This document shows positions 49,000 to 59,529 of a DNA stretch of 64,000 nucleotides, piece after piece (position 1 is the first letter of the stretch; each line of letters begins with the position of its first letter). The stretch is from positions 63,595,249-63,659,248 of the forward strand of contig NC_088295.1 of assembly GCF_032854445.1 (NCBI RefSeq), read 5' to 3'. This DNA comes from Liolophura sinensis. Lineage: Eukaryota > Mollusca > Polyplacophora > Chitonida > Chitonidae. Under the pieces are notes generated by a model. It saw only the letters and a list, made by a program, of their open reading frames with translations, ran no database searches and was not told the DNA's origin. The position numbers were made by a program, and so were the translations under genes.

Positions 49000-50032
49000 T
49001 TGAGCCGGAATCCAGAATGGTGAATCGTACAAGGTCGTAAAAAAGGCAGCTTTCATAAAGAGTTGCAAGAAAGTGAAATATAGGGCTGCCAATGGCCAAG
49101 CAGCGTGGCCGACTGTATACCCTCCTCGACTAGACTCAGTCCGACTATATTTGGATTAATTTTAGCAGCCAGAGTCAGCCAGAGTCTGCCACTGTCAAGT
49201 TGGGTTTATGTTATGAGGAAATGCCCACTGTATACAGGTCTTTTGTAGTGCTATCCCAAATTTGATCGTTTAGCTTATTACTTTCTATGGGTTTATCAAG
49301 AGTTTTGTTTTAACAAACACATGAGCTTAACAAATGGAATGACCTAACATCATACAAATGAAATTTTATAAGAAATCAACATTCTTCCTCTGCAGCACCA
49401 TCACTTAAACAATTAACACCTTCATGTAAAAATATGTAAAACATCTAGACTACTGGCAGTTTAACCAAAAGTACATGTTTTTGATCTTACCATCTGAACA
49501 CACATTCTATAAAACCACATTGGTTTAAGAAATTGACTTTTTTGACCCCTTGCTCCAGGGTCAACCACTGAAATATCCTATATGCTAACAGGCAACCAAG
49601 ACAGCTCAGAAATTTGTGGCCAGCATGTAGGCTACGGTAATTCTGACATCATTCTCTTCACAGCTATAAATCTAACATCCACCTGTTCAATCAGAATGTG
49701 TTCAGTTTTCACACAACAAAATGGAATTAGATTATATTGCAAAGATGGTTATAAGTGTATGTCAGACACAAAAAACAAAAAGTTGTGGGCAAGGTTGTTT
49801 GTCCAACAGAAACTATATGGTTTGGTGAGACAAAGAGTACAATCCATGTTGACCCAGAGAACTAGATTTGGATACTATTTACCGTAACCAGATCTTTGCA
49901 GACAAGTCAAATAATATATACACACCTGATCCACTCAGGAGAGTCAAATACCTGATCTGCACAAGTGTGTCAAAACCAACACATATGAGTCTATAACCTG
50001 ATCTGCACAGGTGAGTCAACTGCCAGAACATG
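49000..50032. other. 3' flank of the CD225 gene
   Basis: No feature recognised. The words gatctgcacaggtgagtcaa recur with variation at about 49894-50015, a weak three-copy repeat just 3' of the CD225 stop codon. Confidence 0.5.
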
Positions 50033-50599
50033 TCAGTCTTTCTGTTGACTGCAGACCACAGATATGACAATGATGAGGATTGTGATACCAAGACCGATGC
50101 TAGTATAAATCAGAATCACCGCCCTCCTAGAGTCCCTCTGCACTAGTCCATACAGCCCTTTAGACTGGTACCTTTTTGCCTTCCACGCATACCTATTGGC
50201 AAGAGCTCCCGTAATGCAGCAGAACACGATGCTGATGTACGTACCGATGATTACTCGGTTAATACTTCTCCAGCCCATGGGGACGAGGTCTGAGGACGGG
50301 ACGCGGCGGATTAAGTGTGGGACGGTCACTGTCGTTTCACGGTACGGATTTTCTGAAGTGTTCTGAAAACATGGATCCACGGCGTATGATCTGGTCTTAT
50401 TTTTGCTTTCGTCTCGTGGCTCTGGACGTTTCTCAATAAGGGAGTCCACAACTGGATCAACAAGCTCTGGGGGGTTTCCTGGATCCTCAATCCCTTCATT
50501 GTCACTGAAGTTCTCATGCAATGGCTGTCTCTCACTGGACTGGCCAGGATTGCTGTCCCCATTATACAAACGTTTGGGATCACTGAGTCTTGATGTCAT
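50033..50599 (-). CDS. CD225/dispanin-family small membrane protein
   Basis: 188 codons in one exon, from ATG 50599 to TGA (50033-50035). An in-frame TAG seven codons upstream of the ATG supports this start. Residues 1 to about 108 are hydrophilic and acidic. The C-terminal 75 residues form a CD225-type module: hydrophobic segment YISIVFCCITGALAN with a double Cys (a palmitoylation-type site in IFITM proteins), a basic loop KAKRYQSKGLYGLVQRDSRR, then the membrane segment AVILIYTSIGLGITILIIVI and a short tail. This pattern is shared by IFITM, SynDIG1 and PRRT proteins, which act in membrane fusion control or synapse organisation. Sequence alone does not say which role applies, so antiviral function should not be assumed. 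The family call is mine by motif. Confidence 0.8.
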   Translation of the reverse strand: MTSRLSDPKRLYNGDSNPGQSSERQPLHENFSDNEGIEDPGNPPELVDPVVDSLIEKRPEPRDESKNKTRSYAVDPCFQNTSENPYRETTVTVPHLIRRVPSSDLVPMGWRSINRVIIGTYISIVFCCITGALANRYAWKAKRYQSKGLYGLVQRDSRRAVILIYTSIGLGITILIIVISVVCSQQKD

Positions 50600-50800
50600 C
50601 TTGCAGGCTAATAGACACTAGTATAACCATACAATACTTGAAAGTCTCACTTTAAGATCTCACAATTACAAAAATAAACACAGCAGCTCTGCGTCTTCAC
50701 AAGCAAATTTTCTCTGTACTATCTTCTGAGTAATACACATCCGTATATGCACAATGCATCAACTGTATTGCTGTGTTAAGACGGCCAGTCAATCTTTCAC
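50600..50800 (-). other. 5' UTR segment of the CD225 gene, contiguous with the CDS exon
   Basis: On the minus strand tttgtttcttgcag ends at 50801 and is a strong acceptor, so the coding exon probably starts at 50800. Confidence 0.65.
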
Positions 50801-50959
50801 CTGCAAGAAACAAAATGATCCAGTCAAACACCTTGTGTACTCATCTGTGTCTAACATATAAGAACCAGTAACATTAAACATCTCAACATGCTCAAACTTG
50901 TACTACAAACAATACTGTGTTCTGTAATCAAGCATTTCCTTCCTTCCTTCCTAATCCTA

Positions 50960-51010
50960 CCGACTCTCTCTCTCTCCCTCCCTCCCTCTCTCTCTCTCTC
51001 TCTCTCTGCA
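50960..51010. repeat. (CT)/(CCCT) microsatellite
   Basis: Pyrimidine-only repeat on the plus strand in the candidate intron of the CD225 gene. It explains the Leu/Ser-rich open frame across it. Confidence 0.9.
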
Positions 51011-51406
51011 TGGGGGAGCGGGGGTGGGGGAATAAGCCTACAAGTACTTATGTTATTTACTGTCACTGGTATAGAGCCTAGGACCTACACAAACTTGAAA
51101 TTTACTGACAACAAAAACAAAAGTCAAATCTCTGTCACAACTGGTTCCCGCCCCAGAATCATAAGAAAACAACATCAGCTGTTCAACTACAAGCACTTAA
51201 GTATACTACTACAGTCCGCCAAGTGAGGAATCACTGAAAAATCAGGTCTAATGCTCGTCCTCTTGACCAGCTGTTCACCAATGACAATCAAATTCTTTCT
51301 CCATAAGCAATACCTGCGTCATAAGCTGTACATTCCTACGGCGTCATTACTCCTACAGCCCACAGCCTGACATGCATTACACAAACACAATAACAATCTG
51401 ACTCAC

Positions 51407-51480
51407 CAACTGTTCATTGTGTTCCCGTCATTGCCGCCATAGCTTAACAGGAACTAAAATAATTAGACATTGCGCATGCC
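51407..51480 (-). other. Candidate 5' non-coding exon of the CD225 gene
   Basis: On the minus strand aacacaatgaacagttg|gtgagt gives a good donor at 51407/51406, about 600 bases upstream of the acceptor at 50801. The 5' end is not defined. The plus-strand ATG at 51520 opens a 68-codon frame pointing away from it, without recognisable content. Confidence 0.5.
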
Positions 51481-52496
51481 CGCATCTTCCTAGAATAACC
51501 TCTGCTGCAACGGGACACTATGGCGTCCCCTATTCCCGTACTTTCATGTATTGCAAGTTTGATGTCCACTCAAGTGTCTGACGACAGGGGTTTATACTGT
51601 GTCATTGCCAGAATTCCACTGTATCCGACGAAGAATTCACTCCATTTGATTTACGCACACTCTTGCAAAGAGCAAATAATGACACTGTGCATGCAGGCCT
51701 ATATTTGGTCTCTTTACTTTGTTTAAAAATTGTTACTGTTTACTGAATGTCATGACAAATGAAGCAGAAATGGTGTATTTCTAGAAGAGTCATGGAACAA
51801 AAAATGACCGAATATTTTGTTAAACAATCCAAAAATTAATACAACAAACGTAAACAACAAGCGCAGATTCACAGTATAGCATAGAAACTATTACATTTAG
51901 AATGAATAATTATGGCTTAACGCCACATCCTTTAGTTGGGCCAAGGCATTGTAAATAAAAGTAATCTCTTGTAACTACAATTAGTTTACCGGTTCTATTT
52001 TGAAGTTACAAATTCAACTTGTAACTTCTAACTAAATGTCTCTAATAGCCACGACATCCCCCAAAAGCCGATGTCTTCTCACACTGGCCCTTGTTGTAAG
52101 CATATGCTGGTATCGTTTGACACATCGACAAACTACGCGACTGACAGACACGCAGTGTCACCTATAGAGTTGTTTGTTGCAGCCAAGAATGAAGTTTCTA
52201 CATAACTCAATGTGTGTAACTTGAAGTGCTCCAGACTTCTTGTTTTATATTATAGCCTTTGTATGTCGTACGCTTACTGTCTCAATTTGCCCCCGCGTGG
52301 CTAAGTTACCATTTACTCCAACTTTTATGCCAAAGAGTTTGTGCTTTTCACTGCTTCATTAGACTTACCCAGTGTATAACCTGGGTAATAGAACAGATTG
52401 TTACATTAGTTTCAAGTTTAACGCAACCATGCATGCTTAATAAGAATATTTCATTTACATGTTAATTACCATAGTATTAGTTTACTAGATAGAGGA
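51481..52496. other. Intergenic, nothing recognised
   Basis: Space between the CD225 5' end and the downstream end of TFG, probably including the CD225 promoter. No element can be assigned. Confidence 0.45.
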
Positions 52497-52805
52497 TTTA
52501 TTTATTTGAATAGTGTTTTAAACCGAACTCAAGAATGCTTTAGATGGAAGAAACCGGAGTGTCATGAGTAAACCTTGCACAAACTTTCCATGCCTACTGG
52601 ACTGAATCAGTTCTGGTTACAGTGTACTTCACATGTGTACTACCCCCACTTCTCCTGCTTTGGTCCAGCCAAAGTTTGGACTGGCCTACAAGCTCGTGGA
52701 CATTTTATATTGCCACCAACATCTGCAAAGGTCTGCAAACAGAGAGAGCAGGGGATCCACAAATTCCCCGTCCAAAGCCGGAATTGAATCCGCTTACGGT
52801 AGTTT
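52497..52805 (-). mobile_element. Diverged tRNA-derived SINE with inserted sequence
   Basis: The plus strand shows tttatttatttgaatagtgt, ttaaaccgaactcaagaatg, ggaagaaaccggagtgtcat and, at the end, gccggaattgaatccgct, whose reverse complement is B-box-like. The middle part departs from the family. Confidence 0.55.
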
Positions 52806-52984
52806 CGCGTTAACTTTGAGCATGGGCGTAGAATAGATCCTGCCGCTATTCTCTGGGTACCAAGATGATTACAAGGTGCTTTGGAGATGAAATAAGTTAA
52901 AATTCAATACTACATGCGCCAATTGAATAGCCCAAAGCTGCTATAGTTAAGACGAAGTCGAGTCAGTTGAGGTTCCGGCAAACT

Positions 52985-53325
52985 TATTATTTATATTTTT
53001 GTTCATGCACTTCTGGGAAAAGCAAGAGCAAAATAATACACAAAGCTAGAACATTTTTATTTGCTCAAAAGAGCAGTAGTTCAAGTATCCACACCTGAAC
53101 AAGATGTTTATTCTGATGCATGTTCATGTCAGCTGAGGTTCGAACATCAGATTGTCTAAAACTTTTCTCATTTATGTACTTCTGAGAAAACCATGCAAAA
53201 TAACACACAAAACCCACAAAACTAAGAAATTTGAATATTTTTATTTGCTCAAAAGAGCAGGCATTCAAGCATCCACACCTGAACAAGATGTCTGTTCTGA
53301 TGTAACTTTATGCCAAACGGATTGG
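52985..53325. repeat. Two-copy tandem duplication, offset about 184 bp
   Basis: Copies share tttttatttgctcaaaagag at 53055 and 53239 and cacacctgaacaagatgt at 53091 and 53274. Each copy has a perfect small hairpin TGCTC-AAAA-GAGCA. Confidence 0.85.
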
Positions 53326-53835
53326 AGACACAGTATATTTGACACGGTAAAATGATTACCTTCACAAACACACATACCGACAACTCTAAAACTTGACAAA
53401 TATTATTAAATTGATCATCACATGGTTATCAGTTTCACTTAAAATAGCAGCTAATGAAACCATCAAGGTATAAATCTGTTGATACCTTCAAGCTGAAACA
53501 ATCCATAGACACCAGTCAAATGTTTCACAACGAAGTTAAGCTGTTGTCAGCTGTTTTTGATTCAATGCACCTTTTGTATTCCAAATCATGAGATAAAACT
53601 TGTGGCCTACAACTCAAATTCGAAACTATGAATGGCAAAAAAATTATCATAAATTACACTACCTTTGTTCCATAAACTCAGATCTGTGCAATGGCTTAGT
53701 TAATGGGTCAGTATGAGCTGTAATGATATGAGTTGTGTGATATAGATAAAAACTTCTCTAATCAGCATATATCAATGTTGCATCTTAAAACTGTTCCCTA
53801 CATTTAAATTTTAGCTTTCCCAAGAATTCATTGTC

Positions 53836-53862
53836 AAAAAAAAAAAAAAAAAAAAAAAAAAA
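53836..53862. repeat. Poly(A) tract
   Basis: 27 consecutive A. No retroposed gene was recognised upstream of it. Confidence 0.95.
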
Positions 53863-54967
53863 CGATAAAATATTAGAAATTTGAAATGTACAAGTAATTG
53901 TATATATACATATTACGAGAAAAATGTTTTTTTTTTTTTTGTTTCTGGCACATACTGATTATCAACAATGATGGAGCCCATCAACATTACTTCCAGAATT
54001 TCCAATCAACAACACAGTATAGAACTGTCTATTTATTTGCTTACTTTCGATTAAAAAACAAAACGTGGTCATGGTTAATACTAGGTTAACTTCCTGCACT
54101 TGCATGTTTTGGTCTGTGAAAGAAACACCACGAGTGGGAGAAACTCTCATCGCCTACCAAATAAAAAACAAAAATAAGAAAAGAACTTCCTGTAAAGTAT
54201 TCCTCTAAAATTTTAGTTGACTGACCTTAAGACAGCTTCAGGAACCATGCTAATGAGCAACTGGAATCTGGACAATTCACAAATAGATAGTACTTTGTGA
54301 TGTCGGAACTTCCGTGAAAAATGCTCAAGCTGTCCTAAATTTTGTGGTCAATTTACAATAATAATACATACTGCTGAATAACTACTTGCATGTACATGAA
54401 CACAAAAATGTGATAATTTATTTGGGACTGACATTTTGAAATGTTGAATGAAAACCATGTACTTATTGCGTAGACTTCTAGCTTATTACAGGTGTGTGTT
54501 TTAACAGGCGTGTGACATTGCATTTAAGCTGTGTATCTCCTGGATCCCATTTAGCACAAGCACCAAGCGCATTTTCTATAGCCATGTGTATGTTTTCACT
54601 ATGATGGTGCACACAATATGTCAGGCACAAGTTTAATACAACTAAATATGTCACTAAACAGACAATGCCCTTAGGAAACTGAATGCACCATAAGATTAAG
54701 GCTCAGCTAGAGTAATTATGTTGAACATGCAGCAAAATCAATTATTGTTGACCCCCCAAAAAAATTAGTAATAAAACAGGTGGGGAATAAATTCAATCAA
54801 TTGTAAAATTAGAATTTCATTACTCTATACAACCATCAAAATACTCCAGCTACAACCGAATGTCAGAGGTAACAGTATATGGTGTGACCGGAAAGTATGT
54901 ACACATGATCTCCATATACACAATATCAGGGACATATATTCAGTATGTACACCTTGCTTTTTGTCTT
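53863..54967 (-). other. Downstream flank and probable 3' UTR of TFG
   Basis: On the minus strand an AATAAA is present near 54423-54418 (in aaataaattatc), about 550 bases after the TFG stop, and is a candidate poly(A) signal. Nothing else is recognised. Confidence 0.4.
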
Positions 54968-55129
54968 TTATCTATAGCCTTGTGGGTACTGTCCCTGTTG
55001 CCGGGGATAAGCTGCATAGCCACCCTGCCCTGGGCCACGGGAATAAGGGTTAGCTCCCCCTGGTCCAGGGGCCTGTCCCGGAGCTCCAGACTGTGGTGTA
55101 TAGTTTCCTGCATACTGCTGCTGATGGCC
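54968..55129 (-). CDS. tfg: TFG, last coding exon
   Basis: Encodes the C-terminal 53 residues and TAA (54970-54968). It begins in phase 0 after cttgtgttttcag. The peptide is Gly/Pro/Gln/Tyr-rich, with ANPYSRGPGQGGYAAYP and the end QGQYPQGYR. Human TFG ends with a very similar [22 protein letters not shown], which I take as strong evidence for orthology. In TFG this disordered C-terminus keeps COPII carriers at the ER-ERGIC interface and helps recruit Sec23. The upstream intron carries a DNA transposon. Confidence 0.93.
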   Translation of the reverse strand, partial: GHQQQYAGNYTPQSGAPGQAPGPGGANPYSRGPGQGGYAAYPRQQGQYPQGYR

Positions 55130-55191
55130 CTGAAAACACAAGAAGTTGTATCATTGTCTGTGCTAAGATGACACAAAATCTGCAGCATGTG

Positions 55192-55199
55192 TACCAGTC
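55192..55199. repeat. Left target-site duplication of the MULE
   Basis: TACCAGTC, identical to the right copy at 57753-57760. The bases before it differ (g versus c), so the duplication is 8 bp, within the usual 8-11 bp for MULEs. Confidence 0.8.
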
Positions 55200-57752
55200 G
55201 AGATATAGACAAAAGAGTCCCTAGAAAAAAGTCCCAAACAAACAGTCCGTGGACAAAAAGTCCATGGACAAACAGTCCCTAGACAAAAAGTCCCCAAACA
55301 AACAGTCCCTTGACAAAAATTCCATGGACAAAAAGTCCTCCTGTTACTGGAAGGGTGACAAAAAGTCCTCTTCATAACTAAAGCTTGTTTTCTTCACACA
55401 TTTGAAGAAACTGAAACTTGTAAAAGAAGAAAAAGAGACTACTGTTGTTCTTGATATAAACTGAAGCAAACGTATTAAAAGCAAGAGCAAACACAAATGC
55501 AGCACAACTTTATAGCAACATTAATGCAAAGGAGTCCAGTTTGATTCTTCTCTTAATCCTCTTACCAGGTAATGGGGTAAGACAGATTAGCAGCTATAAC
55601 AGTACATACTAAAAATGGAAACTGAGCAGTCAACTGAATTAGAACTGTCACTCATATATCAATGTTACTAATTATCAAAGAATAAATACTGAGGCAAGGG
55701 ACTTCAATTCTTTGATTCTTCTTTTAATCCTCTACCTTAATCCACTGTCAGAACTCAGGCATGATTACCAGATAATGGGGTAAGAGGGATTAGGTGCTAA
55801 TCTGTCTAAAACTTGTAAATCTGAACATGTAAAAAAAGGATGAAAGACATCAGTGTTGTTCTTGATGTAAGTTTATTAACATATATTAAAGATATATAGC
55901 ACAAAAATGCAGCACGACTTTATAGAAAAGATTACCATTGTTCAGGATAAGTTTAATAAAACATGTTAAAGCTATAGCACAAAAATGCACAACTTCACAG
56001 CTATATTTATGAAACAAACTGTTGCAACTAAAAACAAATGTTGTGGCCAATCCCTTTGAGGAACTCTTCAATTGTCTTTTGTTCTGCTGCTATATCTGAA
56101 CACAAGTTCTTCACTCTCTGCTGCATCTCTTTCGTCTTTCTTTGTACTCGTTGGCCGATGGCATCATTTTCAAGGTGAGCATATACAAGCGATGCATCTT
56201 TCCTGATGTTCTCAATTGCAGTGAATACAGATGGACGGGAATAGCCTACTAGCTCTTTAAAGGATCTGTTCCAGCTTTCACACAAGTTGTTCGTCCTGTC
56301 TCCGTCTCCAAATGTAGCATTACGCACATTCCATAGCTCTGGAGGAAAGGGTGGAGGAAGTCTTCTCAGGCGGAGAGGACCATTTCCGTTGGCAAGCCAA
56401 CAAAAGGTACCGGTTACATAAGTGACATCAAAACCGTTGACTAAATCATCTAACCCATCAGGAATGTTGGCTTTCAGATAATCCATGCCCTCTGTTACGC
56501 GGTCTAGTGGCAGGAAAGCAAGTCCATTAAGCATCCCACAGAACCGTTTAACTGTTTGATCTTTCTTGTAACTGGTTGTAAGGCCTAAGCTCTGTAGTTT
56601 CTGCCAGGTACTTTGGTTGAGATGGAAAAGACATCCTTGACCTCTTACAAGGGGACCTATTTCAGTCTGGATTGCATTCATTGCAGCTTTTTCAAAGTCT
56701 GTAATTACTGACATTGGGTCCATGTCAATTCCAAGATTTGTAGCTTTGTCATGGATCGTCTACAAAAATTCCTCGTATACCTCTGGAGACTTTCCACACA
56801 GGAAGGCGTAAATGCAGCAGACTGCTGAATCAGCAAGGGGAGCGCGGATGATGTAAATCAGGTCAAATAGGGTTGGTGCAGTATCAAAAGTCCCATCCAT
56901 GAACCATGTGTCAGATCGGCTAAGGAGACGAAGGCCATCTCCTGTGGCAAAGTCAATAATCCGATCTCTAGCCTCGGTTCCATTGTCATACATCAAGAAA
57001 GGTTTTTCACTTTCAAGTCAGTTGTTCCCGATCCCTTACAGGACAGAGCACTTTGCTTGGAACATTTCCAGCGAGTGGTGCTAGCACAGGTAGACTTCTT
57101 TGTGTACACATTGCCAAGATAGCACAACTTCTATCCACCTTTGTTGCTGCCAATAATCTGCATGATGTGGAACGACTAAATGCCTGATCATTTGACATTC
57201 GCTTTATATATATTGTATATGAGTGACAGATCTAACTCAGATGACAGCTTAGTTTTCCATTTTTAGTAAAGTCTACTGTTTTAAACAGATTAGCCGTAAA
57301 TCCCTTTTAACCCATTATCTGGTAACCGTGCCTGAGTTCTGACAGAAGATTAATGTATTAAGGGAGGGGATTAGTTTTTATTCCTTGAAAAAATTGAAGT
57401 AAAGGGAATTATTTTCAATTCTTTCATTTATTCATGGATTTATAGTTTATAGTAATTTAAAGTGGCATTGTCACCCAGAAATTTAGAGAATTTGTCACTA
57501 AAACTGAAGCTGTGAAGTGGATTTCTTTGCATAAAGGTTGATAGAAAGCTGTGCCACATTTTTCTGCTATAGCTTTTAAAAAGTATGCTTTAGTTTATAC
57601 CAAGAACAACAGTAATATCTTTTTCTACTTTCAAAAGTATCAGTTTGTTCAAATGTATAAGGAAAACAAGCTTTAGTTATGAAGAGGACTTTTTGTCCAA
57701 CCTTCCAGTAACAGGAGGACTTTTTTGTCCACGGCTTTTTGTCCTACAACCC
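55200..57752 (-). mobile_element. Mutator-like (MULE) DNA transposon, 2.55 kb
   Basis: Bounded by an 8-bp target-site duplication TACCAGTC (55192-55199 and 57753-57760). The outer ends are gagatatagacaaaa and, reverse complemented on the right, gggttgtaggacaaaa. Long inverted arms continue inward: ctcctgttactggaagg, ctcttcataactaaagcttg and, near 55745 and 57345, ctgtcagaactcaggca are found in opposite orientation on both sides, giving arms of about 470 bases on the right and 610 on the left. Between them lies a decayed FLYWCH/MULE transposase on the minus strand. It is inserted in the TFG intron in the same orientation as TFG. Confidence 0.88.
56028..57120 (-). pseudogene. FLYWCH/MULE transposase, broken
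   Basis: Read on the minus strand. (1) 57115 to about 57020: a FLYWCH-type zinc-finger segment, VYTKKSTCASTTRWKCSK then QSALSCKG, in its own frame. (2) From about 57011: ESEKPFLMYDNGTEARDR, then WFMDGTFDTAPTLFDLIYII with the first catalytic Asp of the MULE DDE domain. (3) An in-frame TAG at 56762-56760 after YEEFL. (4) The same frame continues with VITDFEKAA (second Asp), GCLFHLNQSTW (Cys/His motif) and NNLCESWNRSF (catalytic Glu), ending TGA at 56028. All three catalytic residues are present, but the stop codon and the frame change make this copy non-functional as written. The usual linker of around 100 residues between FLYWCH and transposase seems absent, suggesting an internal deletion. 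Confidence 0.88.
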
Positions 57753-57760
57753 TACCAGTC
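57753..57760. repeat. Right target-site duplication of the MULE
   Basis: TACCAGTC, matching 55192-55199. Confidence 0.8.
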
Positions 57761-58253
57761 ACAGTGCTAACTATGTTATTACATGTATAATCAAAAAACT
57801 TTGAGACATTGCAATGAATTCAACAGCAATTTTTGACAAACAAATTGGTATGCAAACCTTGTAACATAAATTGTGAGCATAAAAATAGCATGTCTGTTCT
57901 GAACTTTACAGAACGGATAATTTTCTTCAACTATGCTTGAGGCAAATTAATATTAGTTTATATGATCGTTGGTTAATGTCATACTCAAGAGTTTCTCACA
58001 TAAACAATGGTGGGTCAGTTTTATGGGTGGAAGAAACCAAAGTGCACAGTGAAAAACTACCAATCTTTGTGAAGTTAATGACTAACTTTCTTACATCTGA
58101 CGTACAGATGTGCACATGATCACAGGTGGAAGTGTCATCCAATCAAAGTAATACAACACAATTAGCCACAAGAGCAACGACAACCACTTGTTCTCAACCA
58201 GGCCCGACAAGCAGTAAGAGCAGGGGCAGAAACTACACTCTTGAATCCTATAC

Positions 58254-58483
58254 CTGAGCCTGAAAGCCTTGCTGGTATGCTTGACCCTGCTGAGTTGTCG
58301 TCTGCCCCTGGTTGTACCCATAGCCTGCTTGGGATGCTGGGGCAGGGAAACCTTGCTGTCCGGTTGGAGGGTAAGGTTGTGAAGTCGGAGGCTGGGCTGC
58401 AGGGCTGTAGCCTGACTGCTGTGGGGCTCCTCCCTGGGTGGTGGCATGCTGGCCATACTGGGATGGATAGCCTGCCTGGTAAC
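58254..58483 (-). CDS. tfg: TFG, coding exon n-1 (Gln/Pro/Tyr-rich)
   Basis: Starts in phase 1 after cacctgtttcag and ends in phase 0 at GCTCAG|gtatag. It encodes about 76 residues of disordered, Q/P/G/Y-rich sequence such as GYQAGYPSQYGQHATTQGG and QAYQQGFQAQ. The composition and the spaced tyrosines match the TFG C-terminal half, which drives condensation at ER exit sites. Longer plus-strand frames across the exon are antisense shadows. Confidence 0.9.
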
Positions 58484-58799
58484 CTGAAACAGGTGAATAT
58501 CAACATCAATAATGGTGTATTAAGGGACATTTGGGACACATTTAAAGAAAAGTATTCACATATAAATTTATAATATCTGTGAAGTGTTTATGCTGCCATA
58601 TTCCATGTATTGCATTCATCACCACATCATATCAAAATACAGGACAAATAATACCAATCTTAAGACAACCTGAACAAACATTGTTTCAATAACAATTATA
58701 TGATCAACATATGAAGAACTGCGAATTCATTAGATCTGCATTAACGCTGATAAAAAATTATCTGAACTATGGTTTAAGTACTTTTCAACTCCTGTGATA

Positions 58800-58930
58800 G
58801 AACTTTGATTTATGGGTGAAGGAAACTGTGCAAAAGCTTAGGAAAACCACTAACCCTCAACATGTAGTAGACAAACCTCTTGATATAAAACCACAGCTGT
58901 GCTGGGTTTGAACACCCAACCATGTTAGTC
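58800..58930 (-). mobile_element. Diverged SINE in TFG intron
   Basis: The plus strand shows tttgatttatgggtgaagga, aactgtgcaaaagcttagga and ctgggtttgaacacccaac, a reverse B-box-like word. Confidence 0.5.
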
Positions 58931-59529
58931 AAATTGATGGTGAAAGTTTTACTATATTATAAAGTTTAAGGCGTGTCTACTGCTGTCAGAGAATTCTGTT
59001 GACAGTTACTCGTCCGACATGTACATGTAATTTTTCAATGATGTCAAACCACTCAAGACTTAAGGGAGGCACATATACAATGTTCTATACCAGTATCTCA
59101 GAGTCATAATGCCATACTCAACATCTGTCATGTATACAGAGGCAGTCATTTGGTATGTAACTGACAAACTTTCACATGTGACACAGAGAATTTCACCTGC
59201 AGAATGAACTTCATGTAAGGCCATGCACCTTAAGAGCCTATGACAGCAGTGGAAAGGGGGAATCTTCAGCATTCTCCCCAAATTGTCACTGAACTAACGT
59301 CTGCCCCACCCCATTCTCGTAATGACTTCAAGAAACGTTTTATCCACTTGCTCTTGTCATTATCACAAGCTGCCACAGACTTCCACTTAACACTCAAATT
59401 GCCAAACTGTAAAGCAATATAATAGTTTGTCAAGAAGGTAGTTTCAAACCATAAGATGTGAATGATAATAGGAACAGAAACAACAATACCTAAGCTTTGC
59501 AAAATCAATTAGATGAACATCCAACATAC

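Larger units (their letters stand above)
55130..58253 (-). other. TFG last intron, containing a MULE transposon
   Basis: The donor GCTCAG|gtatag at 58254/58253 is weaker than consensus (A at +3 and +5 position not G). The acceptor is ttcttgtgttttcag. Most of the intron is the transposon at 55200-57752. Confidence 0.85.

Noticed and set aside
50033-50599. Calling the CD225 gene an antiviral IFITM orthologue
   Set aside because: The motif only supports the wider dispanin family; the long N-terminus and missing tree evidence do not allow the IFITM name.
50888-51226. 112-codon plus-strand frame with LSLSLPPSLSLSLS
   Set aside because: Translation of a CT microsatellite in the candidate CD225 intron.
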